Origin: an uncultured Clostridia bacterium
GTDB taxonomy: Bacteria > Bacillota > Clostridia > TANB77 > CAG-508
Length of the DNA: 6,168 nt
Reading direction: 5' to 3'
NCBI GenBank assembly: GCA_944393305.1
Contig: CALXZS010000080.1
Span: forward strand, 1-6,168
Shown: one piece after another, positions 1 through 5,466 of the stretch
How the letters are laid out: every line of letters begins with the position of its first letter
Numbering within the stretch: position 1 is the stretch's first letter
Made by a program: the position numbers and the translations under genes
The notes under the pieces: model-generated
The model's database searches: none
Told to the model about the DNA's origin: nothing
The model's input: the letters and a program-made list of their open reading frames with translations, nothing else

Positions 1-588
1 GTTATAGGGTGCATTGCTGGATATATTATGGAAGTAGCATTTCATTTCTTTTGGACTAGAAGTTTTGAAACAAGACAAGGGCTAATATATGGACCATTTG
101 CTCCAGTATATGGTTTAGGAACAGTAGCTTTTTATTTAATATTACCAAAAATAAAAAATATTTTTAATGTGTTTTGGGTAAGTGCTGTTTTAGGTGGAGT
201 TACAGAATATTTATGTTCTTATTTTCAAGAAAGACTATTTGGTACAATATCTTGGGACTATTCAGACTTGTTTATGAATATAAATGGTAGAACGAGTCTA
301 ACATATTGTATTTTATGGGGCATACTGGGTGTTGTATTTATAAAATTAATATATCCATATATTGAAAAAATGTTTGAAAAGATTAATGTTAATGTGGTTA
401 CAAAATTTGTTACAGCATTTGCAGTGGTATTTATGGTATTTAATATATCTATTTCTTCTATGGCAGCCCAAAGGCAATATGAAAGAAGAGAAAAAATAAG
501 AGCTGACAATGTAATAGATGAGTTTTTAGATGAACATTATCCAGATGAATTATTAGATAAAGTATATTCAAATAAAATCGAAAAATAG
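1..588 (+). CDS. CmpB-like putative ABC transporter type IV membrane protein, 5' end cut by window
   Basis: The reading frame is open from base 1, so the gene starts before the window; 195 residues are visible. The ATG at 28 is internal: aligned to the paralogue at 1435, the bases before it encode the conserved first helix (IGCIAGYIMEV matches IGWILETI). Shared family motifs are GLIYGPFAPVYG near residues 27-38, FGTISWDYS near 80-88, NGRTSL and LWGILG. I see about four or five hydrophobic helices, then a charged, acidic/basic cytoplasmic tail of about 45 residues that the paralogue lacks. The family is called a putative ABC transporter permease (PF06541-type, recognised from memory), but no ATPase partner is seen here and the substrate is unknown. 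The next gene has its own promoter only a few bases after this stop, so this is probably the end of a separate transcript. Family is fairly sure; function is not. Confidence 0.8.
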   Translation, partial: VIGCIAGYIMEVAFHFFWTRSFETRQGLIYGPFAPVYGLGTVAFYLILPKIKNIFNVFWVSAVLGGVTEYLCSYFQERLFGTISWDYSDLFMNINGRTSLTYCILWGILGVVFIKLIYPYIEKMFEKINVNVVTKFVTAFAVVFMVFNISISSMAAQRQYERREKIRADNVIDEFLDEHYPDELLDKVYSNKIEK

Positions 589-594
589 AAGGAT

Positions 595-623
595 TTTACA
601 ATTTGCAGTAAATGTAGTATAAT
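595..623 (+). promoter_or_regulatory. Sigma-A promoter for the VTT/CmpB operon
   Basis: TTTACA at 595-600 is followed by exactly 17 bases and TATAAT at 618-623; an overlapping second TATAAT lies at 623-628. Transcription would start near 630, about 30 bases before the ATG at 660, which has AAGAGG at 646-651 as ribosome binding site. The -35 box begins 6 bases after the stop codon of the upstream gene, and no terminator separates them, so read-through from upstream is also possible. Confidence 0.7.
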
Positions 624-659
624 ATAATCTATGTGACAAAATAATAAGAGGAATAAAAT

Positions 660-1400
660 ATGAGTAGAAAAGCAAAAGTAAAAATTTTTAAAATAATATT
701 ATTAGTAATAGTAATAGCAATAATCATAGGAACAATTATTTATTTAATGCCACTATTTAAAAATATAAGTACAGTAGAAGGGCAACTTGCATTTAAACAA
801 AAAATACAAGAATCTGGGTTTATAGGATTTTTAATGCTATTTGGTTTGCAGTTTGCACAAGTATTTCTTATAATTATACCTGGAGAACCAATTGAAATAC
901 TAGCTGGAATGTGCTATGGAGCCGTTTATGGTACTTTGTTTATTGAACTTTCTGCATTTATTATTTCTTGTATAATTATATTTGCAGTAAGAAAGTTAGG
1001 AAGAAAATTTGTATATAGTTTTTGTGATGAAGAGAAAGTTAAAAAAATAGAAAATAGTAAACTATTTCAAAATTCAAAAACAATAGAATGGATAATGATA
1101 ATATTATTTTTAATACCAGGAACACCTAAAGATTTGTTAGTATATATAGCAGGGCTTTTACCAATAAATCCTTTAAGATTTGTTATTATATCAACTGTTG
1201 CGAGAATTCCTTCAGTAGTATCTTCAACAATTGCAGGAGATCAAATATTGCAAGGAGATTATAAGATGATTTTAGTTTCATATGCAGTAACATTTGCTTT
1301 GGTTGGTATTGTAGTTTTTATTGTTAATAAATTTGATAAAACAAAAACGACTGAAGAAGCTTTAAATTTTTTCAAAAAGGAAGAAAGTAAAGAAAAATAA
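660..1400 (+). CDS. TVP38/TMEM64 (VTT/DedA-like) family membrane protein
   Basis: A 246-residue polytopic membrane protein of usual length for the bacterial TVP38/TMEM64 group, whose VTT domain is shared with DedA proteins and linked in the literature to lipid handling across membranes. After a basic start (SRKAKVK) a helix spans about residues 9-30. The VTT core follows: IPGEPIEILAGMCYG (73-87), a re-entrant-type motif with acidic residues, then a helix at 95-110, a basic stretch RKLGRKF, and the second half FLIPGTPKDLLVYIAGL (150-166) with ARIPSVVSSTIAGD (181-194). A last helix lies at about 205-223, followed by a charged tail. AAGAGG 8 bases before the ATG supports this start. The next gene begins 34 bases after the stop without a promoter of its own, so the two are probably co-transcribed. 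The transported or flipped substrate cannot be told from sequence. Confidence 0.87.
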   Translation: MSRKAKVKIFKIILLVIVIAIIIGTIIYLMPLFKNISTVEGQLAFKQKIQESGFIGFLMLFGLQFAQVFLIIIPGEPIEILAGMCYGAVYGTLFIELSAFIISCIIIFAVRKLGRKFVYSFCDEEKVKKIENSKLFQNSKTIEWIMIILFLIPGTPKDLLVYIAGLLPINPLRFVIISTVARIPSVVSSTIAGDQILQGDYKMILVSYAVTFALVGIVVFIVNKFDKTKTTEEALNFFKKEESKEK

Positions 1401-1421
1401 GAAATATAAAAGGAGATGTTT

Positions 1422-1427
1422 GGGGGA
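1422..1427 (+). promoter_or_regulatory. Unusual ribosome binding site GGGGGA for the 1435 gene
   Basis: GGGGGA ends 7 bases before the ATG at 1435. A better-looking AAGGAG lies at 1410-1415, but it is 19 bases from that ATG, too far for normal use. A third option is AGAAGG at 1463-1468, 5 bases before an in-frame TTG at 1474, so the true start is not settled. Confidence 0.45.
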
Positions 1428-1434
1428 CTACTAA

Positions 1435-1983
1435 ATGAATGATTTAATAGTTGTAAAAGGGAAGAAGGATATATTGAAAAATATTATTATCTATTTCTTT
1501 ATATATTCTTTTATTGGATGGATATTAGAAACAATATATGCTTTTTGGGTACATGGACATTTTGTGAATAGAGGATTTTTATATGGACCATATTGCCCTA
1601 TATACGGTATAGGAGCAATAATATTAATACTTATGTTAAATAATTCGAAAGGAAAGCCATTACAAGAATTTATTATATCAGCAATTGCATTTACAATATT
1701 TGAATACATGGCTTCATATGCATTAGAAGTTATATTTGGACTTAGATGGTGGGATTATTCGGAAGACTTTTTAAATTTACAAGGAAGAGTAAGCTTGGCT
1801 TATTCAGTTTTATGGGGGTTATTAGGAATATTTTTAATTGAAGGGATACACCCTTTCATAAAAAAGTTAATAAATAAAGTAAAAAAACATTTAAATAAAA
1901 ATTTAGGAAATGCAATTGTAATTATATTTGTATGTGGAATAATTACAGATTTAGTGTTTTCATCAATAAAATATTTGAAATAA
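1435..1983 (+). CDS. CmpB-like putative ABC transporter type IV membrane protein (paralogue)
   Basis: A 182-residue membrane protein clearly homologous to the gene at 1-588. Shared motifs in order: FIGWILETIYAFW (26-38), RGFLYGPYCPIYG (46-58), EYMASYALEVIFGLRWWDYS (90-109), NLQGRVSLAYSVLWGLLG (114-131) and a C-terminal helix at about 159-177. Compared with its paralogue it has a short basic tail (SSIKYLK) and no long charged extension. A TAA codon lies directly before the ATG at 1435, so the protein cannot begin earlier. A TTG at 1474 with a closer AGAAGG would remove 13 polar residues and start just before the first helix; I keep the ATG but am not certain. It is downstream of the VTT gene in a probable two-gene operon closed by the terminator at 2029-2052. 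The family label is 'putative ABC transporter permease', but no ATP-binding partner is nearby. Substrate unknown. Confidence 0.82.
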   Translation: MNDLIVVKGKKDILKNIIIYFFIYSFIGWILETIYAFWVHGHFVNRGFLYGPYCPIYGIGAIILILMLNNSKGKPLQEFIISAIAFTIFEYMASYALEVIFGLRWWDYSEDFLNLQGRVSLAYSVLWGLLGIFLIEGIHPFIKKLINKVKKHLNKNLGNAIVIIFVCGIITDLVFSSIKYLK

Positions 1984-2024
1984 TTTGTTGTATAAGAAAA
2001 ATAAAGTTTTTCATATACAACAAA
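1984..2024. repeat. Long AT-rich stem-loop just after the operon stop codon
   Basis: An 11-bp perfect arm (1984-1994 with 2014-2024), one A-A mismatch, then a 6-bp inner stem GAAAAA/TTTTTC (1996-2001 with 2007-2012) around the 5-base loop TAAAG. Neither strand has a T-run after it, so it is not a classical terminator by itself. It starts directly after the TAA of the upstream gene and may protect the 3' end of the mRNA or assist the adjacent terminator. Confidence 0.65.
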
Positions 2025-2028
2025 AAAG

Positions 2029-2052
2029 CCCCTGCAAGAGCAGAGGTTTTTT
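2029..2052. terminator. Bidirectional intrinsic terminator between convergent genes
   Basis: CCCCTGC (2029-2035) pairs with GCAGAGG (2040-2046) around the loop AAGA, with one internal C-A mismatch. It is followed on the plus strand by six T (2047-2052) and preceded by six A (2022-2027), which give a T-run on the minus strand. It can therefore end both the plus-strand operon finishing at 1983 and the minus-strand gene finishing at 2057. Confidence 0.85.
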
Positions 2053-2056
2053 GGCG

Positions 2057-2248
2057 TTAATCGCCATACTTTTCATACATGGCGATTAGAAAGAACGTTG
2101 TACCCAATACAATACAGCCTCCTGCACTGACATCAAGTTCAAGAACTCCTCCGTCAATACCACTGTAAAACATCAGTATTACTGTACAAAAATACATAAA
2201 TATTGATGCTACAAAAAACATCGTGGTTAAGAGTCTCTGCATTTTCAC
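2057..2248 (-). CDS. Small two-helix membrane protein of unknown function
   Basis: A 63-codon gene that I do not recognise. It is likely real because it has its own promoter (2279-2307), a ribosome binding site (AAAGGA at 2254-2259) and a terminator directly after the stop. The protein has a short basic start, a hydrophobic helix at about residues 8-28 (FFVASIFMYFCTVILMFY), a small polar acidic loop (SGIDGGVLELDVSAGG), a second helix at about 44-58, and a charged end (YEKYGD). Translation probably begins at GTG 2248, 5 bases from the ribosome binding site. The ATG at 2242, two codons on, is the alternative at 11 bases. Codon choice is less AT-biased than in the neighbours (CTC, ACC, ACG, GGC, GTC, GCC occur), which suggests a different history, perhaps transfer. 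No partner gene is nearby, so no function is proposed. Confidence 0.72.
   Translation of the reverse strand: MKMQRLLTTMFFVASIFMYFCTVILMFYSGIDGGVLELDVSAGGCIVLGTTFFLIAMYEKYGD
2058..2088. repeat. 10-bp inverted repeat in the 3' end of the small membrane protein gene
   Basis: TAATCGCCAT (2058-2067) and ATGGCGATTA (2079-2088) are perfect inverted copies with an 11-base spacer. They lie over the last codons and stop of the small gene. A competing short hairpin, TGGCG (2052-2056) with CGCCA (2062-2066), overlaps the left arm and the T-run of the terminator. Confidence 0.6.
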
Positions 2249-2278
2249 ACCATTCCTTTCAAAAAATGTCGCCTAAAC

Positions 2279-2307
2279 ATTATATCACAAGGAAAAAACT
2301 TTTTCAA
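2279..2307 (-). promoter_or_regulatory. Near-consensus sigma-A promoter for the small membrane protein gene
   Basis: On the minus strand TTGAAA (2302-2307) is followed by 17 bases and TATAAT (2279-2284), with TGA directly before the -10 (extended -10). Transcription would start near 2272, about 24 bases before the GTG start at 2248. One of the strongest promoters in the window by match to consensus. Confidence 0.8.
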
Positions 2308-2368
2308 TCTATTTTTATCTTTGTAAATTTTACTACATATCAACAATATATAATAAAGACCAATATAT

Positions 2369-2552
2369 GTTAACCTTCACAGCTTAAACAAATTGCTTTA
2401 ACTTCAATATACATTCTTTCACATTTCACTTCGCGGTTCGCTTCGCTCAGCGCTCGCACGTTACGCTCCGCTCCTACGTCGCCTACGCTCACTTGAAATG
2501 CTCAAGAACATATATTAAAGTTAAAAATAAAATTAAAGCTGTGTATAGTAAC
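2369..2552 (-). repeat. Long imperfect inverted repeat with GC-rich core; possible structured RNA or dispersed palindromic element
   Basis: Arms pair in layers: GTTA 2369-2372 with TAAC 2549-2552; CACAGCTT 2378-2385 with AAGCTGTG 2536-2543; and a 32-position stem, 2397-2428 with 2494-2525, with six non-Watson-Crick positions. Read as minus-strand RNA, four of those become G-U pairs (2405/2517, 2412/2510, 2413/2509, 2421/2501). The other two become a tandem G-A/A-G pair (2503/2419, 2502/2420). Read as plus-strand RNA none of the six would pair, hence the minus strand given here. The roughly 65-base apex (2429-2493) is described separately. No clear promoter or T-run was found for a dedicated transcript, and no target duplication was identified. 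It could be a mobile or dispersed palindromic repeat instead of an RNA gene. Confidence 0.6.
2429..2493. other. GC-rich, CGCTC-repeated apex of the inverted repeat
   Basis: About 65 bases with a clear majority of G and C, set in a region that is otherwise mostly A and T. CGCTC occurs five times at irregular spacing (minus strand GAGCG). The plus strand is pyrimidine-biased and the minus strand purine-biased, so it is not itself a strong palindrome apart from AGCGCT at 2449-2454. No start codon and ribosome site frame it as a gene. Its composition marks it as distinct from the host sequence. Confidence 0.7.
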
Positions 2553-2646
2553 AAATATAATTTAAATAAGAAATTCTATTTATTACTTGAATTCTGAAAA
2601 GAAAAATCAATCACAATCAACTAATTTACAAAATGGTCAAAGCCAA

Positions 2647-2665
2647 GATTAGTACATAACTAATC
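2647..2665. repeat. Small perfect hairpin, 7-bp stem
   Basis: GATTAGT (2647-2653) and ACTAATC (2659-2665) are perfect inverted copies around the loop ACATA. There is no T-run on either side. It could equally be a protein-binding dyad; no role can be assigned. Confidence 0.5.
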
Positions 2666-2668
2666 ATT

Positions 2669-2699
2669 AAGGAACAGTAACTTCCATTTGCTGTTCCTT
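2669..2699. repeat. Terminator-like hairpin, 9-bp stem
   Basis: AAGGAACAG (2669-2677) pairs perfectly with CTGTTCCTT (2691-2699) around a 13-base loop that contains CTTCCATT. The plus strand continues TTTAATAATG, a poor T-run, so this is at best a weak terminator. The loop shares CTTCCATT with the next hairpin although the stems differ. Confidence 0.6.
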
Positions 2700-2709
2700 T
2701 AATAATGAA

Positions 2710-2742
2710 AAAAGAGATGCCTTCTTCCATTGCATCTCTTTT
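2710..2742 (-). terminator. Intrinsic terminator for the regulator-kinase-Nudix transcript
   Basis: AAAAGAGATGC (2710-2720) pairs perfectly with GCATCTCTTTT (2732-2742), an 11-bp stem around an 11-base loop. On the minus strand the stem runs into six T (complement of A 2708-2713), as expected of an intrinsic terminator placed about 80 bases after the stop codon at 2824. On the plus strand it ends in TTTT then ATATATG, so it may work weakly in that direction too. Confidence 0.8.
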
Positions 2743-2823
2743 ATATATGACTTTTGCAGAACATTAGTCATTTCTAAGCTATTTATATTGTACTACAAGA
2801 AACTAAAATTGTCAATTGATTTT

Positions 2824-3588
2824 CTATTTTTCTTGTTCTTGTTCTCTTGTGTCAGTTTGCATTAGTGCTTTTACATAAGCTCTTTTAGGATTGCTTAATT
2901 TTTCTAATTCAGATATACATTTTCCTTTGCGGAAGAAGTGTAGCTTTTTAAATTCTACTTCCAATTTATTTTCTCTCAAATATTTATTATATGCTTCAAA
3001 ATATTCCTCAAATTCTTTTGCAGTCATTTTTGTTTTTGCTTTAGAAAAAAAGTGAACACCTGGTTGGTCATCTGGGTCAGAAACAAATAAATAACTAAGT
3101 TCATTAAATAAAAAATTCTGCCTATCATTTAAATCTATATTAAGTTCCTCAGAAGCTTCTCTTAAAATTGTTTGTTCAATATTGATTCTACCTCCTGAAA
3201 TATCTTTTTTATCAATTCCACCACCTGTTGTTTGCAATACTCCTGGATAAGAGGTAGTGTCATCTAGCTCACCAAATACATAATAGCCATCTATTGTTTC
3301 AATAAGGCATCCAGCAGCTAAATTTCTACATTCATACTCTCTTGGACAACCAATATTTTCTCCATATAAATAGTGGGCATAATCTGTCATTTTACAAATT
3401 AAATTGACTTCAGAATCTTGTATATCAACAGTTGCAACACAAAGTACGGCTCCATTCCAAATATTAGCACCTGCTTTTTTCATGTTTTCAAAATTTTCTA
3501 AAACTGCTTTTCTTAAATTATCTGGTAATTTCATTGGTGTATCTTGCATTAATACATTTACTTTTTTACCTCTAATATCATAAATCAT
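2824..3588 (-). CDS. Nudix-like hydrolase with divergent Nudix box
   Basis: A 254-residue soluble protein. The recognisable part is TGGGIDKKD (121-129), then REASEEL (143-149), the core REUxEE of a Nudix box: R143, E144, E147 and E148 would be the helix that holds the catalytic metal. The box is not canonical. The first Glu of Gx5Ex7REUxEExGU is not in place, the stretch between the Gly-rich turn and RE is long, and the usual Gly after EE is Asn150. Nudix enzymes cleave nucleoside diphosphates linked to another group; the substrate here is unknown. An approximately 90-residue N-terminal part (Cys-containing CPREYEC near 81-87) and a charged C-terminal part surround the domain. AAAGGG lies 10 bases before the ATG. 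It follows the sensor kinase by 60 bases, so it may be co-transcribed with it, but it also has its own promoter. Confidence 0.75.
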   Translation of the reverse strand: MIYDIRGKKVNVLMQDTPMKLPDNLRKAVLENFENMKKAGANIWNGAVLCVATVDIQDSEVNLICKMTDYAHYLYGENIGCPREYECRNLAAGCLIETIDGYYVFGELDDTTSYPGVLQTTGGGIDKKDISGGRINIEQTILREASEELNIDLNDRQNFLFNELSYLFVSDPDDQPGVHFFSKAKTKMTAKEFEEYFEAYNKYLRENKLEVEFKKLHFFRKGKCISELEKLSNPKRAYVKALMQTDTREQEQEK

Positions 3589-3623
3589 TTTAATACATCC
3601 CTTTCTAATACAACTATATTTCT

Positions 3624-3652
3624 ATTATACCATGTTTTCCTTTATTTTTCAA
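3624..3652 (-). promoter_or_regulatory. Sigma-A promoter for the Nudix-like gene, overlapping the kinase stop codon
   Basis: On the minus strand TTGAAA (3647-3652) is followed by 17 bases and TATAAT (3624-3629), with TGG before the -10 (extended -10). The -35 includes the TGA stop of the sensor kinase at 3649-3651. Transcription would start near 3617, giving a leader of about 28 bases before the ATG at 3588. Confidence 0.78.
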
Positions 3653-4731
3653 TCTTTTGGTAGCTCAACAGTAAATGTTGTTACATTGTTTTTGCTAACT
3701 GCGACTATTTTTCCACCATGAGCTTCAACTATTTCTTTTGCAATAGCTAAACCTAAACCTGCTCCACCAGTATTTGTAGTTCTTGCATCATCTAATCTAT
3801 AAAACTTCTCAAAAATGTAATTTAATTTATCTTGAGGAATAGTTTCACCAGTATTAGAAATAGAAACTAACACTTTGTGAAGATCTTCTTCTACATTTAT
3901 ATTTATTTTACTGTTAGAATAGCCATAAGCAATAGCATTTTTTAGGACATTATTAAATACCCTTGAAAGCTTGTCAGAGTCAGCATTAAGAAAAAGAGAA
4001 TTAGGGCAATTAATAACAATCTCTTTATTTTGATTCTTTGAAAGAGGATAAAATTCGTCAGTAATTTGCTCTAACATAAGTTTTAAATTTATATTAGATT
4101 TATTTAATATAATGTTTCCTACATTAAATCTAGCAATTTCAAAAAATTCATTAATTAATTCTTCTAGCCTATAAGCTTTTTCTAAAGTAATATTTACATA
4201 TTTAGCACGTGCCTGTATTGGTAAATCTGGAGATTCATTTAATAATTCTAAATATCCTATAACTGATGTTAGAGGTGTTTTTAAGTCATGAGCCAAATAT
4301 ACAATAAGTTCATTTTTTCTCTCTTCATTTGTTCTAGCTAGTAACTCATTTTTCATAGATTCATGTTTTATCTGGTTTAAGTGATCTTCGAGCATACCTA
4401 ATTCAGAAGGAAGGTCTACATATTCCGCTTCTTTATTAACTAAATTCTCACTAGCAGAAATTATATAGTCAATATAGCTTAAAGCTTTTTTTAGATAATA
4501 TATTAAAATAATAAGTACACCTAATGACCAAATAAATAATAAATTTGACCTTATATTAGTTAAAAAAATGTACATAGGGTCATCTGCTTGCCATATATAT
4601 TGATTAGTAACAGATAAGCCTAAAGCTAATAAAAATACAAATATTACAGTAAAAATTACTGTATAAATAATAATACGTTTGATAATTCTTTTAAAAATAA
4701 TTTTGCTATATTTCATTTTACTCAATTTCAT
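3649..4731 (-). CDS. VanS-like membrane sensor histidine kinase
   Basis: A 360-residue two-component sensor. Two membrane helices (about 19-41 and 64-82) enclose an outside loop of only about 22 residues, so the signal may be sensed in or at the membrane. A helical linker follows, then the phosphoacceptor box YLAHDLKTPLTS with His148, the N box RVFNNVLKNA (257-266), SNTG (292-295), the F box FEKFYRLDDAR (307-317) and the G2 box GGAGLGLAIAKEI (322-334). The kinase core closely resembles enterococcal VanS as I remember it (IGYLxLL, KAYRLExLIxEFFEI, TDEFYP, TGGAGLGLAIAKEI). I choose ATG 4731 because GGGGGA (4738-4743) is 6 bases upstream. TTG 4737 is too close to it, and ATG 4716 is possible. 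The start overlaps the regulator's stop by 14 bases, implying translational coupling. The stimulus is unknown. Confidence 0.88.
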   Translation of the reverse strand: MKLSKMKYSKIIFKRIIKRIIIYTVIFTVIFVFLLALGLSVTNQYIWQADDPMYIFLTNIRSNLLFIWSLGVLIILIYYLKKALSYIDYIISASENLVNKEAEYVDLPSELGMLEDHLNQIKHESMKNELLARTNEERKNELIVYLAHDLKTPLTSVIGYLELLNESPDLPIQARAKYVNITLEKAYRLEELINEFFEIARFNVGNIILNKSNINLKLMLEQITDEFYPLSKNQNKEIVINCPNSLFLNADSDKLSRVFNNVLKNAIAYGYSNSKININVEEDLHKVLVSISNTGETIPQDKLNYIFEKFYRLDDARTTNTGGAGLGLAIAKEIVEAHGGKIVAVSKNNVTTFTVELPKD

Positions 4732-5401
4732 ATCCAATCCCCCAAATAGTTTTTATAATTTTTGGATTTCTAGGCTTTTCATGAAGCTTTTCTCTAAGTC
4801 TTTTAATATGCACCATGACAGTATTGTTTGAATCTAAATATTTTTCTTTCCAAACATTCTCAAACAATTCTTCAGAACTGATAACTTTACCTCTATTTTT
4901 ACAAAGATAAAGTAAGATAGAAAATTCAATAGGAGTTAAATCTATTTCTTCATCATATAAAAAAACTTTATGATTAGATGTATTTAAACTCAAAGCACCT
5001 ACTTCAATAGTAGAATTGTTTTTAAAATTATTGTTATATTCATAAAACCTTCTCAAAGAAGATTTTACTCTAGCTTGTAATTCTAATGGATTAAAAGGTT
5101 TAGTAATATAATCATCAGCACCGACGGATAAACCTTGAATTTTAGAAACATCATCTACTTTGGCAGTAAGCATTAAAATTGGAAAATTATATTTTTCTCT
5201 AATAATTTTGCAAATGGTAAATCCGTCTATATCTGGAAGCATTACATCAAGAATTGCCATATCTAAAGAAACAGTATTGATACATTCTATTGCTTCTTTG
5301 CTATTTGTAAATTTATATATTTTGTAATTGTCATTTTTTAGAGAAAGTTCAACTAAGTCTGCTATTTCTTTTTCATCATCTAATACTAAAATGTTGTACA
5401 T
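4718..5401 (-). CDS. VanR-like response regulator, OmpR family
   Basis: A 227-residue DNA-binding response regulator of standard length. The receiver domain (about 2-118) has acidic D8/D9, phospho-acceptor D52 (ILDVMLP), T79 (MLTAK) and K101 (TKPFNPLEL). A polar linker leads to the OmpR-type winged helix (about 131-226) with LTPIEFSILLYLC, NTVMVHIKRLREKL as the recognition helix region, and the closing IKTIWGIGYEIE. Receiver start (EIADLVELSLKNDNY) and C-terminus (NPKIIKTIWGIGYEIE) match remembered VanR almost word for word. AAGGAG at 5413-5418 lies 11 bases before the ATG, slightly long. It is first in a regulator-kinase operon, read from an extended -10 promoter at 5434-5462. The repeats at 5467-5496 suggest that it binds its own control region. 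No glycopeptide-resistance genes are nearby, so its regulon is open. Confidence 0.92.
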   Translation of the reverse strand: MYNILVLDDEKEIADLVELSLKNDNYKIYKFTNSKEAIECINTVSLDMAILDVMLPDIDGFTICKIIREKYNFPILMLTAKVDDVSKIQGLSVGADDYITKPFNPLELQARVKSSLRRFYEYNNNFKNNSTIEVGALSLNTSNHKVFLYDEEIDLTPIEFSILLYLCKNRGKVISSEELFENVWKEKYLDSNNTVMVHIKRLREKLHEKPRNPKIIKTIWGIGYEIE

Positions 5402-5433
5402 AAGTATTATATCTCCTTTTATAAATTTACTAC

Positions 5434-5462
5434 ATTATACCATAAATAATTGAGTATATCGA
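5434..5462 (-). promoter_or_regulatory. Promoter for the response regulator-kinase operon
   Basis: On the minus strand TCGATA (5457-5462, a partial -35) is followed by 17 bases and TATAAT (5434-5439) with TGG in front (extended -10). Transcription would start near 5427, about 26 bases before the ATG. The triple repeat at 5467-5496 lies directly upstream of its -35 box, as expected for an autoregulated OmpR-family operon. Confidence 0.68.
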
Positions 5463-5466
5463 GAAT

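Larger units (their letters stand above)
2553..2823. other. Non-coding stretch, AT-rich with three consecutive hairpins
   Basis: No gene is supported here on either strand. From 2553 to 2646 I see only AT-rich sequence. Three hairpins follow: 2647-2665, 2669-2699 and 2710-2742. From 2743 to 2823 there is AT-rich sequence ending at the Nudix-like gene's stop codon, with no convincing promoter on either strand. Confidence 0.6.

Noticed and set aside
258..509. Minus-strand open frame of 83 codons
   Set aside because: It lies wholly inside the conserved plus-strand CmpB-like gene and has no family features or ribosome binding site of its own.
28..588. ATG at 28 as the true start of the first gene
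   Set aside because: The frame stays open to base 1, and the preceding codons match the first helix of the paralogue at 1435, so the gene begins outside the window.
1416..1442. Eight-codon leader peptide MFGGLLNE before the 1435 gene
   Set aside because: AAGGAG abuts its ATG with no spacing, so it could not be initiated normally.
1491..1709. Minus-strand open frame of 72 codons
   Set aside because: It is antisense to the conserved YGPYCPIYG region of the second CmpB-like gene, a by-product of AT-rich coding sequence.
2429..2493. GC-rich core as a short coding gene or CRISPR array
   Set aside because: No start codon with ribosome site frames it, and the CGCTC motifs are too short and irregularly spaced for CRISPR repeats.
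2369..2552. Complete insertion sequence
   Set aside because: There is no transposase frame and no identifiable target-site duplication; only a non-autonomous element would remain possible.
3649..5401. Vancomycin resistance locus
   Set aside because: The regulator and kinase resemble VanRS, but no ligase, dehydrogenase or dipeptidase gene is present; the likeness alone does not show resistance.
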